Assembly (NCBI GenBank): GCA_017548225.1
Contig: JAFYMV010000112.1
Coordinates: 1-8,015 of the forward strand
Reading direction: 5' to 3'
DNA from: Bacteroidaceae bacterium
Lineage (GTDB): Bacteria > Bacteroidota > Bacteroidia > Bacteroidales > Bacteroidaceae
DNA: 8,015 nt
A model generated the notes under the pieces. That model did not search any database. It was not told where the DNA came from and was given only the letters and a program-made list of their open reading frames with translations. Each line of letters begins with the position of its first letter. The stretch's first letter is position 1. Shown here one piece after another: positions 1 to 6,404 of this stretch. A program made the translations under genes and the position numbers.

Positions 1-2160
1 ATGAAGGTTTATCAAAGTAACGAAATCAAAAACATTGCCCTTCTCGGTAATGACGGATCAGGTAAAACCACCCTCACAGAAGCGCTGCTCTATGAGAGTG
101 GAGTTATAAAACGCCGTGGTAGAATTACTCAAAAGAATACCGTCAGCGACTACTTCCCCGTAGAGCAGGAGTATGGTTATTCTGTATTCTCTACCGTATT
201 CAGTTGCGAGTGGAATAACAAGAAATTAAATATCATCGATTGCCCGGGTAGCGACGACTTCGTCGGTGCGGCTACATCGGCTATTACGGTGACTGATACT
301 ACTATCTTGCTGCTCAATGGCCAGTATGGCTCAGAGGTAGGCACACAGACCCACTTCCGCTACACCGAGCAGTTGGGCAAGCCCGTCATCTTCCTTGTTA
401 ACCAGCTCGATAACGAGAAGTGTGACTATGATAATATCCTCGAACAGTTGAAGAGCATCTATGGCTCTAAGGTAGTGCCCGTACAGTATCCTGTACAAAC
501 AGGTCCTAATTTCCATGAGCTCATCGATGTGTTGTTGATGAAGAAGTATTCATGGAATCCCGAGGGTGGTGCTCCCATCATCGAGGACATCCCCGCTTCA
601 GAGATGGAGAAGGCTAAGGAGTGGCATAAGGCACTCGTAGAGGCAGCTGCTGAGCACGACGAAGGTTTGATGGAGAAGTTCTTTGAGACCGAGTCGCTCA
701 CTGAGGATGAGATGCGTGAAGGTATCCGCAAGGGTATGGTAAGCCGCGGTATATTCCCCGTATTCTGTGTATGTGCAGGTAAGGACATGGGTGTACGCCG
801 CCTGATGGAGTTCCTCGGTAATGTAGTTCCCTTCGTAGATGAGATGCCCGCAGTGGTAAATACCAAGGGTGAAGAGGTTACTCCCGATCCTAATGGTCCT
901 ACATCACTCTATTTCTTCAAGACAGCTGTAGAGCCCCATATCGGTGGTGTACAATACTTCAAGGTGCTCAGTGGTAAGGTACGCGAGGGCGATGACCTTA
1001 CTAATGCAGATCGCGGCTCTAAGGAGCGTATGGCTCAGCTCTTCTGCTGCGCAGGTGCTAACCGCTTCCAGGTAGACGAGCTCGTAGCTGGTGATATAGG
1101 TTGCACCGTGAAGCTCAAGGATGTGAAGACTGGTAACACCCTTAATGGTAAGGATTGTGACTGGCAGTTCAACTTCATCAAGTATCCTAATGCAAAATAC
1201 TCTCGTGCTATCCGTCCCGAGAACGAGGCTGATATGGAGAAGATGATGAGCATTCTCAACCGTATGCGTGAGGAAGACCCCACATGGGTTGTTGAGCAGA
1301 GTAAGGAGTTGCGTCAGACCATCGTACATGGTCAGGGCGAGTTCCACCTCCGCACCTTGAAGTGGCGTTTCGAGCACAATGAGAAGCTCCCCATCCGCTT
1401 TGAGGAAACACGCATTCCTTATCGTGAGACTATCACAAAGGCCGCTCGTGCCGACTATCGTCACAAGAAGCAGTCAGGTGGTGCCGGTCAGTTCGGTGAA
1501 GTACACCTCATTGTAGAGCCCTACTACGAAGGCATGCCTATGCCCGATGTATATAAGTTCGGCAACCAGGAGTTCAAGATCAGCGTTAAGGGTCAGGAAG
1601 AGCACACCTTGGAGTGGGGTGGTAAGCTCGTATTCATCAACTCTATCGTAGGTGGTAGCATCGACGCCCGTTTCATGCCCGCTATCCTCAAGGGTATCAT
1701 GAGCCGCTTGGAGCAGGGTCCGCTCACTGGATCATACGCTCGTGATGTACGCGTTATCGTATACGATGGTAAGATGCACCCGGTAGACTCAAACGAAATC
1801 TCATTCATGCTCGCAGGCCGCAACGCGTTCAGTGAGGCGTTCAAGAATGCAGGTCCGAAGCTCCTTGAGCCTATCTATGATGTAGAGGTACTCGTGCCCT
1901 CTGACAAGATGGGTGATGTGATGGGTGACCTCCAGGGCCGTCGCGGTATGATTATGGGTATGAGCAGTGAGAATGGCTACGAGAAGCTCGAGGCTAAGGT
2001 GCCTTTGAAGGAGATGTCATCATACTCTACCGCACTCAGCTCACTCACCGGTGGTCGTGCTTCGTTCAACATGCAGTTCTCAAGCTACGAACTCGTACCT
2101 ATGGATGTACAGGACAAGTTGGTTAAGGAGTTCGAGGCAAAGCAGCAAGCTGAAGAATAA
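1..2160 (+). CDS. fusA2: Elongation factor G paralogue (EF-G2 type), altered GTPase site
   Basis: A 719-residue translational GTPase of full EF-G length. EF-G moves tRNA and mRNA through the ribosome after each peptide bond. Domains in order: G domain about 1-285 (P-loop G16-T23, GNDGSGKT), domain II about 300-395, III about 400-478, IV about 480-605 (QSGGAGQFGEV around 491-501; tip histidine H593 in DGKMHPVDSNE), V about 615-700 (LLEPIYDVEV, MGDVMGDLQGRRG). The G domain is unusual. Switch II reads DCPGSDDF (80-87) where canonical EF-G has DTPGHVDF, so the catalytic histidine is S84. The switch I threonine region reads EYGYSV (57-62) instead of ERGIT(I), and NKxD is NQLD (134-137). From established knowledge, the Bacteroides thetaiotaomicron EF-G2 paralogue is reported to support translocation without GTP hydrolysis and to be needed for gut colonisation; I infer that this is its orthologue. 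The start is the first base of the window and fits the family N-terminus, so the ribosome site and promoter are not visible. The symbol is by analogy. Confidence 0.93.
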   Translation: MKVYQSNEIKNIALLGNDGSGKTTLTEALLYESGVIKRRGRITQKNTVSDYFPVEQEYGYSVFSTVFSCEWNNKKLNIIDCPGSDDFVGAATSAITVTDTTILLLNGQYGSEVGTQTHFRYTEQLGKPVIFLVNQLDNEKCDYDNILEQLKSIYGSKVVPVQYPVQTGPNFHELIDVLLMKKYSWNPEGGAPIIEDIPASEMEKAKEWHKALVEAAAEHDEGLMEKFFETESLTEDEMREGIRKGMVSRGIFPVFCVCAGKDMGVRRLMEFLGNVVPFVDEMPAVVNTKGEEVTPDPNGPTSLYFFKTAVEPHIGGVQYFKVLSGKVREGDDLTNADRGSKERMAQLFCCAGANRFQVDELVAGDIGCTVKLKDVKTGNTLNGKDCDWQFNFIKYPNAKYSRAIRPENEADMEKMMSILNRMREEDPTWVVEQSKELRQTIVHGQGEFHLRTLKWRFEHNEKLPIRFEETRIPYRETITKAARADYRHKKQSGGAGQFGEVHLIVEPYYEGMPMPDVYKFGNQEFKISVKGQEEHTLEWGGKLVFINSIVGGSIDARFMPAILKGIMSRLEQGPLTGSYARDVRVIVYDGKMHPVDSNEISFMLAGRNAFSEAFKNAGPKLLEPIYDVEVLVPSDKMGDVMGDLQGRRGMIMGMSSENGYEKLEAKVPLKEMSSYSTALSSLTGGRASFNMQFSSYELVPMDVQDKLVKEFEAKQQAEE

Positions 2161-2180
2161 TAACGAATCCTCAATAGTTG

Positions 2181-2221
2181 CAGGGGCAAGGAGCATACGC
2201 TTCTTGCCTCTGTTCTTTTTT
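2181..2221 (+). terminator. Intrinsic terminator of the EF-G paralogue gene
   Basis: A 13-base-pair stem (2181-2193 with 2200-2212, including two G-T wobbles) closes a six-base loop CATACG and is followed by TTCTTTTTT. It begins 21 bases after the stop codon. It should end the EF-G transcript, so the structured region after it is probably not simply that gene's 3' UTR. Confidence 0.9.
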
Positions 2222-2345
2222 GTATGGGCATGGCATATAGGTCGGGTAATTGTATGTATACTTCATATAACTATGCTTTACGCCTTTTGGGTTGCAGGTG
2301 TCGGTATTTGCTTGTAATATTCAGTGAATCATATGCTTATCGACC

Positions 2346-2367
2346 GATACCCCTGCTGAGGGGTGTC
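2346..2367. repeat. Short hairpin GATACCCC / GGGGTGTC
   Basis: An eight-base-pair stem (2346-2353 with 2360-2367, one G-T wobble) closes the loop TGCTGA. No T-run follows, so it is not a normal intrinsic terminator. Its role is unknown. Confidence 0.55.
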
Positions 2368-2373
2368 TGCCGT

Positions 2374-2459
2374 AAATTGTAGGCCTACACTACCGCTCGT
2401 CTACAAAGGCTTTTTTGAAAATGTAGGCCTAGACGAAATTTAGAGTAGGCCTACAATTT
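2374..2459. repeat. Nested palindromic repeat with three TAGGCCTA cores
   Basis: A perfect 15-base inverted repeat bounds the unit: AAATTGTAGGCCTAC at 2374-2388 and its complement at 2445-2459. Inside lies a second inverted repeat, TCGTCTA 2397-2403 with TAGACGA 2430-2436, and a third TAGGCCTA core at 2424-2431. Because the core is self-complementary, any two copies can pair. No flanking target duplication and no coding capacity is seen. It may be an intergenic palindromic repeat or a small non-autonomous element; which one is not decidable here. Confidence 0.7.
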
Positions 2460-2487
2460 TCTACACCTTTTGGGGTGAAAAACGGAT

Positions 2488-2573
2488 AGAAGCAATAATT
2501 CTGCCAGAGCCTTTCGTTTTGGGAAATGCTTCTAACCAATAATTTTATTGAAAGGCTCTGATCTCAGCAGAGC
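2488..2573. repeat. Interleaved inverted repeats with pseudoknot topology
   Basis: Arm A, AGAAGCA (2488-2494), pairs with TGCTTCT (2527-2533). Arm B, CAGAGCCTTTC (2505-2515), pairs with GAAAGGCTCTG (2550-2560). The order A-B-A'-B' is that of an H-type pseudoknot, with linkers of 10, 11 and 16 bases. GCTCTG at 2555-2560 can instead pair with CAGAGC at 2568-2573, giving a competing hairpin. CAATAATT also occurs twice as a direct repeat (2493-2500 and 2537-2544). The pairings are exact in the sequence; any RNA role is inference. Confidence 0.55.
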
Positions 2574-2671
2574 ATGTGTTGTTGGTGTAAATTTTGTCCA
2601 TGTAGAACCCTACGCCCCCTTTTTCAGTGAGTAAAATAGTTTCATTTTTGGCCTGGCAAGGAGGAACTTTG

Positions 2672-2706
2672 TTAATTCTGAATTGTGAATTATGAATTCT
2701 GATTTT
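2672..2706. repeat. Heptamer tandem repeat TGAATTN
   Basis: Seven-base periodicity: TTAATTC, TGAATTG, TGAATTA, TGAATTC, TGATTTT. The three central units are exact in their first six bases. It lies about 115 bases downstream of the aroC stop codon, beyond the aroC terminator. It has the same period as the arrays on the other side of aroC. Confidence 0.75.
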
Positions 2707-2740
2707 TTAGACCTAAATTTCTCTCTACTTTCCTATAATA

Positions 2741-2786
2741 AAAAAGCCCCTTCCTATGATTATACTTGGGAAGGGGTTTTATTTTA
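2741..2786 (-). terminator. Bidirectional intrinsic terminator after aroC
   Basis: The stem CCCCTTCC (2747-2754) with GGAAGGGG (2769-2776) encloses a 14-base loop. It is flanked by an A-run on the left (AAAAA, 2741-2745) and by TTTTATTTTA on the right, so it can act in both directions. It lies 36 bases beyond the aroC stop on the aroC strand. It is placed to end aroC and to block any transcription arriving from the left. Confidence 0.87.
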
Positions 2787-2821
2787 TGCTTTGTCCTTGA
2801 TTGGCTGCTCTTGGCTTGCTT

Positions 2822-3904
2822 TTAATCAGCGAATCTCTGCGAAGCGCGGGCTTGTAGGTAGTGGTCGAGCAGGGTGATGGCGGCCATAGCCTCTACGATG
2901 GGGACGGCGCGGGGCACTACGCAGGGGTCGTGGCGGCCTTTGGCTTTGAGGGTTTGCTCATTGCCGTGGATGTCGAGGGTGGTCTGCTCGCCCAGCTGTG
3001 TGGCTACGGGCTTGAAGGCTGCGCGCAGGTAGATGGGTTGGCCATTGCTGATGCCGCCTTGTATGCCGCCCGAACGGTTGGTGAGGGTAGAGATGCCCTC
3101 GGCAGTGCGGGTGAACGGGTCGTTCTGCTCGGAACCGCGCTCGGCAATGCCGTCGAAACCGCGACCGTAGTCGAAGCCCTTGCAGGCGTTGATGCTCAGC
3201 ATGGCGCTGCCTAATGCTGCGTGTAGCTTGCCGAAGACGGGCTCGCCCAGGCCTACGGGACAGCCTGTGATGACGCAGGTGACGATGCCGCCGATGGTGT
3301 CGCCCTCACTCTTTACTTGTAGGATGAGCTCTTCCATCTCGCGTGCTTTCTCGGGGTCGGGACAACGCACGATATTGGTCTCGGTGAGCGCGAGGTCGTA
3401 GCGGGTGTAGTCGTTGTCAAGGGCGATGTGTCCGACTTGTGAGGTGTAGGCCTGTATGTTGATGCCTACCTCGCGTAGTGCGAGCTTGGCGAGTGCTCCA
3501 GCTACGCAGCGCGCTGCTGTCTCACGCGCTGATGAGCGACCACCACCACGATGATCGCGCACGCCATACTTTTGTAGATAGGTGTAGTCGGCATGCGAGG
3601 GACGCAGCACTTCGCGTAGGTTGTCGTAGTCGCTCGAGTGCTGATTGGTGTTGCGTATGATAAAGCCGATGGGAGTACCTGTGGTACGGCCTTCAAAGAT
3701 TCCGGACAGGAACTCTACCTCGTCGGGCTCTTGGCGACCTGTGGTGACGGCACTTTGCCCGGGACGGCGGCGATGCATCTCGTTGCGCACGAAATCCATG
3801 TCGACAGTGATGCCAGCGGGCATTCCGTCAACGACACCTCCAATAGCAGCGCCGTGCGACTCGCCAAATGAGGTGAGGGTAAAGAGTGTACCGAAAGTGT
3901 TCAT
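2822..3904 (-). CDS. aroC: Chorismate synthase
   Basis: 360 residues, normal length for the bacterial enzyme. It converts 5-enolpyruvylshikimate-3-phosphate to chorismate, the last step of the shikimate pathway, and needs reduced FMN. Visible signatures: N-terminal MNTFGTLFTLTSFGESHG with catalytic H17; RRRPGQS at 45-51 (flavin/nucleotide region); RPSHADYTY with H104; the diagnostic GVRDHRGGGRSSARETAAR at 114-132; and C-terminal GRHDPCVVPRAVPIVEAMAAI. I chose the ATG at 3902-3904 because family members begin at MNTFG. The ATG nine codons upstream (3929-3931) lies inside a repeat array and adds non-conserved residues. slyD lies 99 bases upstream on the same strand. With no clear terminator or good promoter between them, co-transcription with slyD is likely but unproven. 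Confidence 0.97.
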   Translation of the reverse strand: MNTFGTLFTLTSFGESHGAAIGGVVDGMPAGITVDMDFVRNEMHRRRPGQSAVTTGRQEPDEVEFLSGIFEGRTTGTPIGFIIRNTNQHSSDYDNLREVLRPSHADYTYLQKYGVRDHRGGGRSSARETAARCVAGALAKLALREVGINIQAYTSQVGHIALDNDYTRYDLALTETNIVRCPDPEKAREMEELILQVKSEGDTIGGIVTCVITGCPVGLGEPVFGKLHAALGSAMLSINACKGFDYGRGFDGIAERGSEQNDPFTRTAEGISTLTNRSGGIQGGISNGQPIYLRAAFKPVATQLGEQTTLDIHGNEQTLKAKGRHDPCVVPRAVPIVEAMAAITLLDHYLQARASQRFAD

Positions 3905-3920
3905 GAGGGTCTTGTTTTTG

Positions 3921-4000
3921 TCAACAGTCAACGGACAACAGTCAACCGTCTTTGTACTTCGAAGGTAGCCCGTAGTCCGTTGTCTGTTGTCCGTTGTCTA
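3921..4000. repeat. Paired heptamer arrays forming a long inverted repeat
   Basis: The left array (3921-3948) reads TCAACAG, TCAACGG, ACAACAG, TCAACCG. The right array (3966-4000) reads TAGCCCG, TAGTCCG, TTGTCTG, TTGTCCG, TTGTCTA. Positions 3929-3946 are complementary to 3979-3996 over 18 bases with one mismatch, giving a stem with a 32-base loop. It begins three bases past the slyD stop codon and ends 16 bases before the aroC start. No T-run follows on the minus strand, so it does not look like an ordinary terminator. It could protect the slyD mRNA 3' end or modulate read-through into aroC; that is inference. Confidence 0.75.
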
Positions 4001-4003
4001 TAA

Positions 4004-4594
4004 TCAATGGCATCCGCAGTCGCAGCCGCCATCGTGGCTTCCGCAGCCGTCGCAACCACCGCCACAGCTATCGCAACCGCAGCCGCAGCCACCCTGACCG
4101 GTGATGATGTTGATGAGTGCTTGGATCTCTTCCTTGGTAGCATCGTGCATGCTCAAAATCTTACCCTCGAATACGAGAGACATGCCTGCATAGGGGTGGT
4201 TGAGGTCGATGGTTACCGCCTCTTCCTTAACCTCTACAACGAGGCCGTTCATACGCTGACCGTCAGCATTCATGAGGGGAATTACATTGCCGGGGTAGAT
4301 CTGCTTGTCGTCAAACTTGCCGTCGATGCAGAAGATGTTCTTGTCAACATCAAAGATGAGGTCGTCGCGGCGGTCGCCGTTGGTCTCGTCCTTGGTGAGG
4401 GTGAAATTGAAGGTGTCTCCCTCTTTGAGGTCCTTGAACTTCTCTTCGAAAGCCTCGAAGGTGAAGCCGAGTCCAGTGGTGAACTGGAAGGGCTGCTCGG
4501 CGGTAGCCTGCTCAACGAGCTCTTTTACGCCTTCATACTCGGTATACATGTCGTATGATACGACAATGGTCTTGCTGGGATTAATTTCTGCCAT
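4004..4594 (-). CDS. slyD: SlyD-like FKBP-type peptidyl-prolyl cis-trans isomerase with metal-binding tail
   Basis: 196 residues, cytosolic (no signal peptide). The FKBP fold is split, as in SlyD: N-terminal strand VVSYDMYTEYEG (11-22) and the GLGFTFEAFEEKFKDLKEGD segment (41-60), then an insert-in-flap chaperone domain of about 67-125, then DLNHPYAGMSLVFEGKILSM (130-149), which matches the SlyD return strand DxNHPLAGxxLxF. SlyD proteins catalyse proline isomerisation and act as folding chaperones; in E. coli the tail also stores nickel for hydrogenase assembly. Here residues 170-196 hold nine cysteines and two histidines among glycine and aspartate, a clear metal-binding tail. The start is supported by a TAnnTTTG promoter and an A-rich leader. 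aroC follows downstream. The fold assignment is firm; nickel as the metal is inference. Confidence 0.93.
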   Translation of the reverse strand: MAEINPSKTIVVSYDMYTEYEGVKELVEQATAEQPFQFTTGLGFTFEAFEEKFKDLKEGDTFNFTLTKDETNGDRRDDLIFDVDKNIFCIDGKFDDKQIYPGNVIPLMNADGQRMNGLVVEVKEEAVTIDLNHPYAGMSLVFEGKILSMHDATKEEIQALINIITGQGGCGCGCDSCGGGCDGCGSHDGGCDCGCH

Positions 4595-4642
4595 AATCTT
4601 TATGTGTTTATTGTTTATGTATTATCCTTATCGTTTATACTG

Positions 4643-4674
4643 CAAAAGTAGTACAAAAATTTACCATATAGAAA
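4643..4674 (-). promoter_or_regulatory. Promoter of slyD (Bacteroidetes type)
   Basis: On the minus strand, TACTTTTG (4643-4650) matches the -7 box TAnnTTTG. TTTC (4671-4674) stands 20 bases upstream at the -33 position, one base from TTTG. Transcription should begin near 4636, giving an A-rich leader of about 40 bases. Confidence 0.72.
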
Positions 4675-4679
4675 TTTTA

Positions 4680-4910
4680 CTCTACTTTTAGCCTGTTAGA
4701 AAGTCTTAAAATAGGATTGGGTATCGCATTTCTCCTACTATCGCTCGTTGAGATTTGCTTTTTCGCTCGCCTTAACTTCGTTTTCTTCCTTTTCGCTCGC
4801 TGCAAAAGTTCAATCAAGCTTGACTCTTGCTCGCTCATGTGTCTGTTGCGCTATTTTTAATCTACTTGCAGCTTGAAAATAGGCTTCGGCTCGGAAAAAT
4901 GCAAGCAGAC
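4680..4910. other. Divergent intergenic region with repeated TTTTTCGCTCGCC-like segments
   Basis: No gene is seen here. TCGCTCG occurs at 4741, 4763, 4793 and 4919, with a shifted GCTCGCT at 4829. The 19-mer beginning TTGCTTTTTCGC occurs exactly at 4755-4773 and 4911-4929, and TTGCGCTATTTTT occurs at 4846-4858 and 4928-4940. The last copies form the argH promoter, so the upstream copies look like scattered duplicates of it. The upstream TATTTTTA lacks the final G of the -7 box. A ten-base palindrome TCAAGCTTGA is at 4814-4823. Confidence 0.65.
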
Positions 4911-4941
4911 TTGCTTTTTCGCTCGCCTTGCGCTATTTTTG
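4911..4941 (+). promoter_or_regulatory. Promoter of argH (Bacteroidetes type)
   Basis: TTG (4911-4913) at -33 and TATTTTTG (4934-4941) at -7 are separated by 20 bases, matching the Bacteroidetes sigma-ABfr consensus. Transcription should start near 4948, leaving a leader of about 20 bases before the ATG at 4967. This placement argues against an earlier TTG start at 4928. Confidence 0.85.
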
Positions 4942-4966
4942 CAGACTAAATAAAAATATTACGACA

Positions 4967-6259
4967 ATGAAACTTTGGGATAAGGGCTTCGAGCCCGATA
5001 AAATGATAGAGAATTTTACCGTAGGACAGGACCGTGAGCTCGACTTGCGCTTGGCGCGTTACGATGTGGAGGGCTCAATGGCTCATATCCGTATGCTCGA
5101 GAGTATTGGACTTATCGAGAAGGAGGAGCTGCCTGTGCTGCTCGCAGCATTGGAGCAGATTCGTGCCGAAATCCTTGATGGCAAATTTGTGATCGAGGAG
5201 GGTATCGAGGATGTACACTCACAGGTGGAGCTGCTGCTCACTCAGCGTCTTGGCGATATGGGTAAGAAGATACACTCGGGCCGCTCGCGCAACGATCAGG
5301 TGCTGGTAGACCTCAAGCTTTTCTTCCGCGACGAGATAAAGCAGATGGCCGATGAGGTGGTACACCTTTTTGACCGCTTGCAGGCGTTGAGCGAACAGTA
5401 CAAAGAGGTGCTCATGCCTGGTTATACTCACTTGCAGATAGCTATGCCCTCATCATTTGGCTTGTGGTTTGGTGCTTATGCCGAGACTCTGGTCGATGAC
5501 CTTCGCCTCGTGGCTGCTGCCTATAAGATTGCCAACCAAAATCCCTTGGGCTCGGCGGCTGGCTATGGCTCATCGTTCCCCCTGAACCGTACGATGACTA
5601 CCGAACTGCTCAACTTTGACACCATGCACTACAATGTGGTGGCTGCGCAGATGAGTCGCGGTAAGACCGAGCGTGCTACTGCCTATGCCATCGGTGCGGT
5701 GGCCTCTACATTGGGTCGCTTCGCTATGGATGTGTGTCTCTTTATCAATCAGAACTTTGGCTTCATCAGCTTCCCCGATGAATATACTACAGGTAGCAGC
5801 ATCATGCCGCATAAGAAGAATCCTGATGTGTTTGAGATTATGCGTGCCAAGTGCAACCGCCTGCAGAGCGTAGCTGGCGAGGTGGCCTTGATGACGACTA
5901 ATCTGCCTGTGGGATACCAACGCGACTTCCAGTTGCTCAAAGATGTGATGTTCCCCGCTATTGAAGAGATCAAGTCATGCCTTACCATGTGTGACATGAT
6001 GTTGCAGCACATTCGCATCAATCGCGATATTCTTAATGATTCCAAGTACGACTATCTCTTTACTGTGGAGGATGTCAATCGTCTCGCTCTTTCGGGTGTT
6101 CCCTTCCGTGAGGCTTATCGTCAGGTGGGCATGCAGGTGCAAAACCATACTTATGCTCCCACTCGCGAGGTGCACCACACACACGAAGGCAGCATAGGTA
6201 ACCTGTGCAATGACCGTATACGCGAGAAATTGCAGCAGGTGTTGGTGGAGTTTGAATAA
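4967..6259 (+). CDS. argH: Argininosuccinate lyase
   Basis: 430 residues, slightly shorter than the common length of about 460. It splits argininosuccinate into arginine and fumarate, the last step of arginine synthesis, as a cytosolic homotetramer. Superfamily motifs are all present: HSGRSRNDQ (103-111), GYTHLQIAMP (152-161, with catalytic-region H155), and the fumarase/lyase signature GSSIMPHKKNPD (276-287), whose flexible loop carries the catalytic serine. The N-terminus MKLWDKGFEPDKMIENFTVG is typical of the family in this phylum. The frame stays open upstream to a TTG at 4928, but that start would lie inside the promoter; the ATG at 4967 fits. The gene stands alone, with its own promoter and terminator and no other arg gene in view. 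Confidence 0.97.
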   Translation: MKLWDKGFEPDKMIENFTVGQDRELDLRLARYDVEGSMAHIRMLESIGLIEKEELPVLLAALEQIRAEILDGKFVIEEGIEDVHSQVELLLTQRLGDMGKKIHSGRSRNDQVLVDLKLFFRDEIKQMADEVVHLFDRLQALSEQYKEVLMPGYTHLQIAMPSSFGLWFGAYAETLVDDLRLVAAAYKIANQNPLGSAAGYGSSFPLNRTMTTELLNFDTMHYNVVAAQMSRGKTERATAYAIGAVASTLGRFAMDVCLFINQNFGFISFPDEYTTGSSIMPHKKNPDVFEIMRAKCNRLQSVAGEVALMTTNLPVGYQRDFQLLKDVMFPAIEEIKSCLTMCDMMLQHIRINRDILNDSKYDYLFTVEDVNRLALSGVPFREAYRQVGMQVQNHTYAPTREVHHTHEGSIGNLCNDRIREKLQQVLVEFE

Positions 6260-6301
6260 TTAGAGTGTTCGGCCAATAAGAAAAGGTGTAATCGACCGCA
6301 T

Positions 6302-6340
6302 AAAAATAATGCCATCCTACGGGGTGGCATTATTTTTTAT
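6302..6340 (+). terminator. Intrinsic terminator of argH
   Basis: The stem GCCATCC (6311-6317) with GGGTGGC (6322-6328) extends through A/T pairs on both sides. The loop is TACG closed by C-G, a very stable UNCG-type tetraloop. TTATTTTTT follows. The A-run on the left would also let it act against minus-strand transcription. Confidence 0.9.
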
Positions 6341-6361
6341 GTCTGCATGAGTCAGTGTATA

Positions 6362-6397
6362 TACAAAAGAAAAAGCCGATGCAATGCATCGGCTTTT
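6362..6397 (-). terminator. Intrinsic terminator of tRNA-Gln
   Basis: The stem GCCGATGC (6375-6382) with GCATCGGC (6386-6393) has a three-base loop and is extended by AAAA/TTTT. On the minus strand it is followed by TTTTTCTTTTG. It starts 8 bases past the mature tRNA 3' end. Confidence 0.88.
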
Positions 6398-6404
6398 CTC
6401 TTCG

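Larger units (their letters stand above)
2222..2740. other. Non-coding stretch rich in inverted repeats
   Basis: No convincing gene is present: the short open frames have no family resemblance and no ribosome site. In order it holds a hairpin (2346-2367), a nested palindrome group with three TAGGCCTA cores (2374-2459), two interleaved inverted repeats (2488-2560) with an overlapping alternative hairpin (2555-2573), and a heptamer tandem repeat (2672-2706). I found no TAnnTTTG promoter on either strand, so expression as a small RNA is unproven. It lies between convergent genes, where repeats and element remnants tend to collect. Confidence 0.7.

Noticed and set aside
2051..2317. Open frame running across the end of the EF-G gene (88 codons)
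   Set aside because: It reads the EF-G coding sequence in another frame and runs straight through the strong terminator. It has no family resemblance and no ribosome site.
2222..2740. Insertion sequence or integrated element in the gap
   Set aside because: No transposase or integrase fragment, and no target duplication around the inverted repeats, so only repeats are annotated.
2692..2877. 61-codon open frame downstream of the heptamer repeat
   Set aside because: It spans the bidirectional terminator and the antisense of aroC. Its start lies in a low-complexity repeat, so it is not a gene.
2861..3871. Several plus-strand open frames opposite aroC, and similar long frames opposite slyD and EF-G
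   Set aside because: They are antisense shadows of strongly conserved genes in codon-biased, GC-rich sequence and show no family motifs.
2822..3904. Higher G+C in aroC as a sign of horizontal transfer
   Set aside because: Two sampled 60-base lines are about 65-72% G+C, but a sampled argH line reaches about 63%. The enzyme is an ordinary housekeeping one with no mobile-element gene beside it.
3905..3931. N-terminal extension of aroC from the ATG at 3931
   Set aside because: The extra nine residues are encoded by the heptamer repeat, and the family starts at MNTFG.
3960..3967. Possible separate aroC promoter (TACCTTCG on the minus strand)
   Set aside because: One mismatch in the TTTG part of the -7 box and no -33 box at 19-20 bases. 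Too weak to call.
4928..4966. argH starting at TTG 4928
   Set aside because: This start overlaps the -7 box and lies upstream of the predicted transcription start. The ATG at 4967 gives the family N-terminus.
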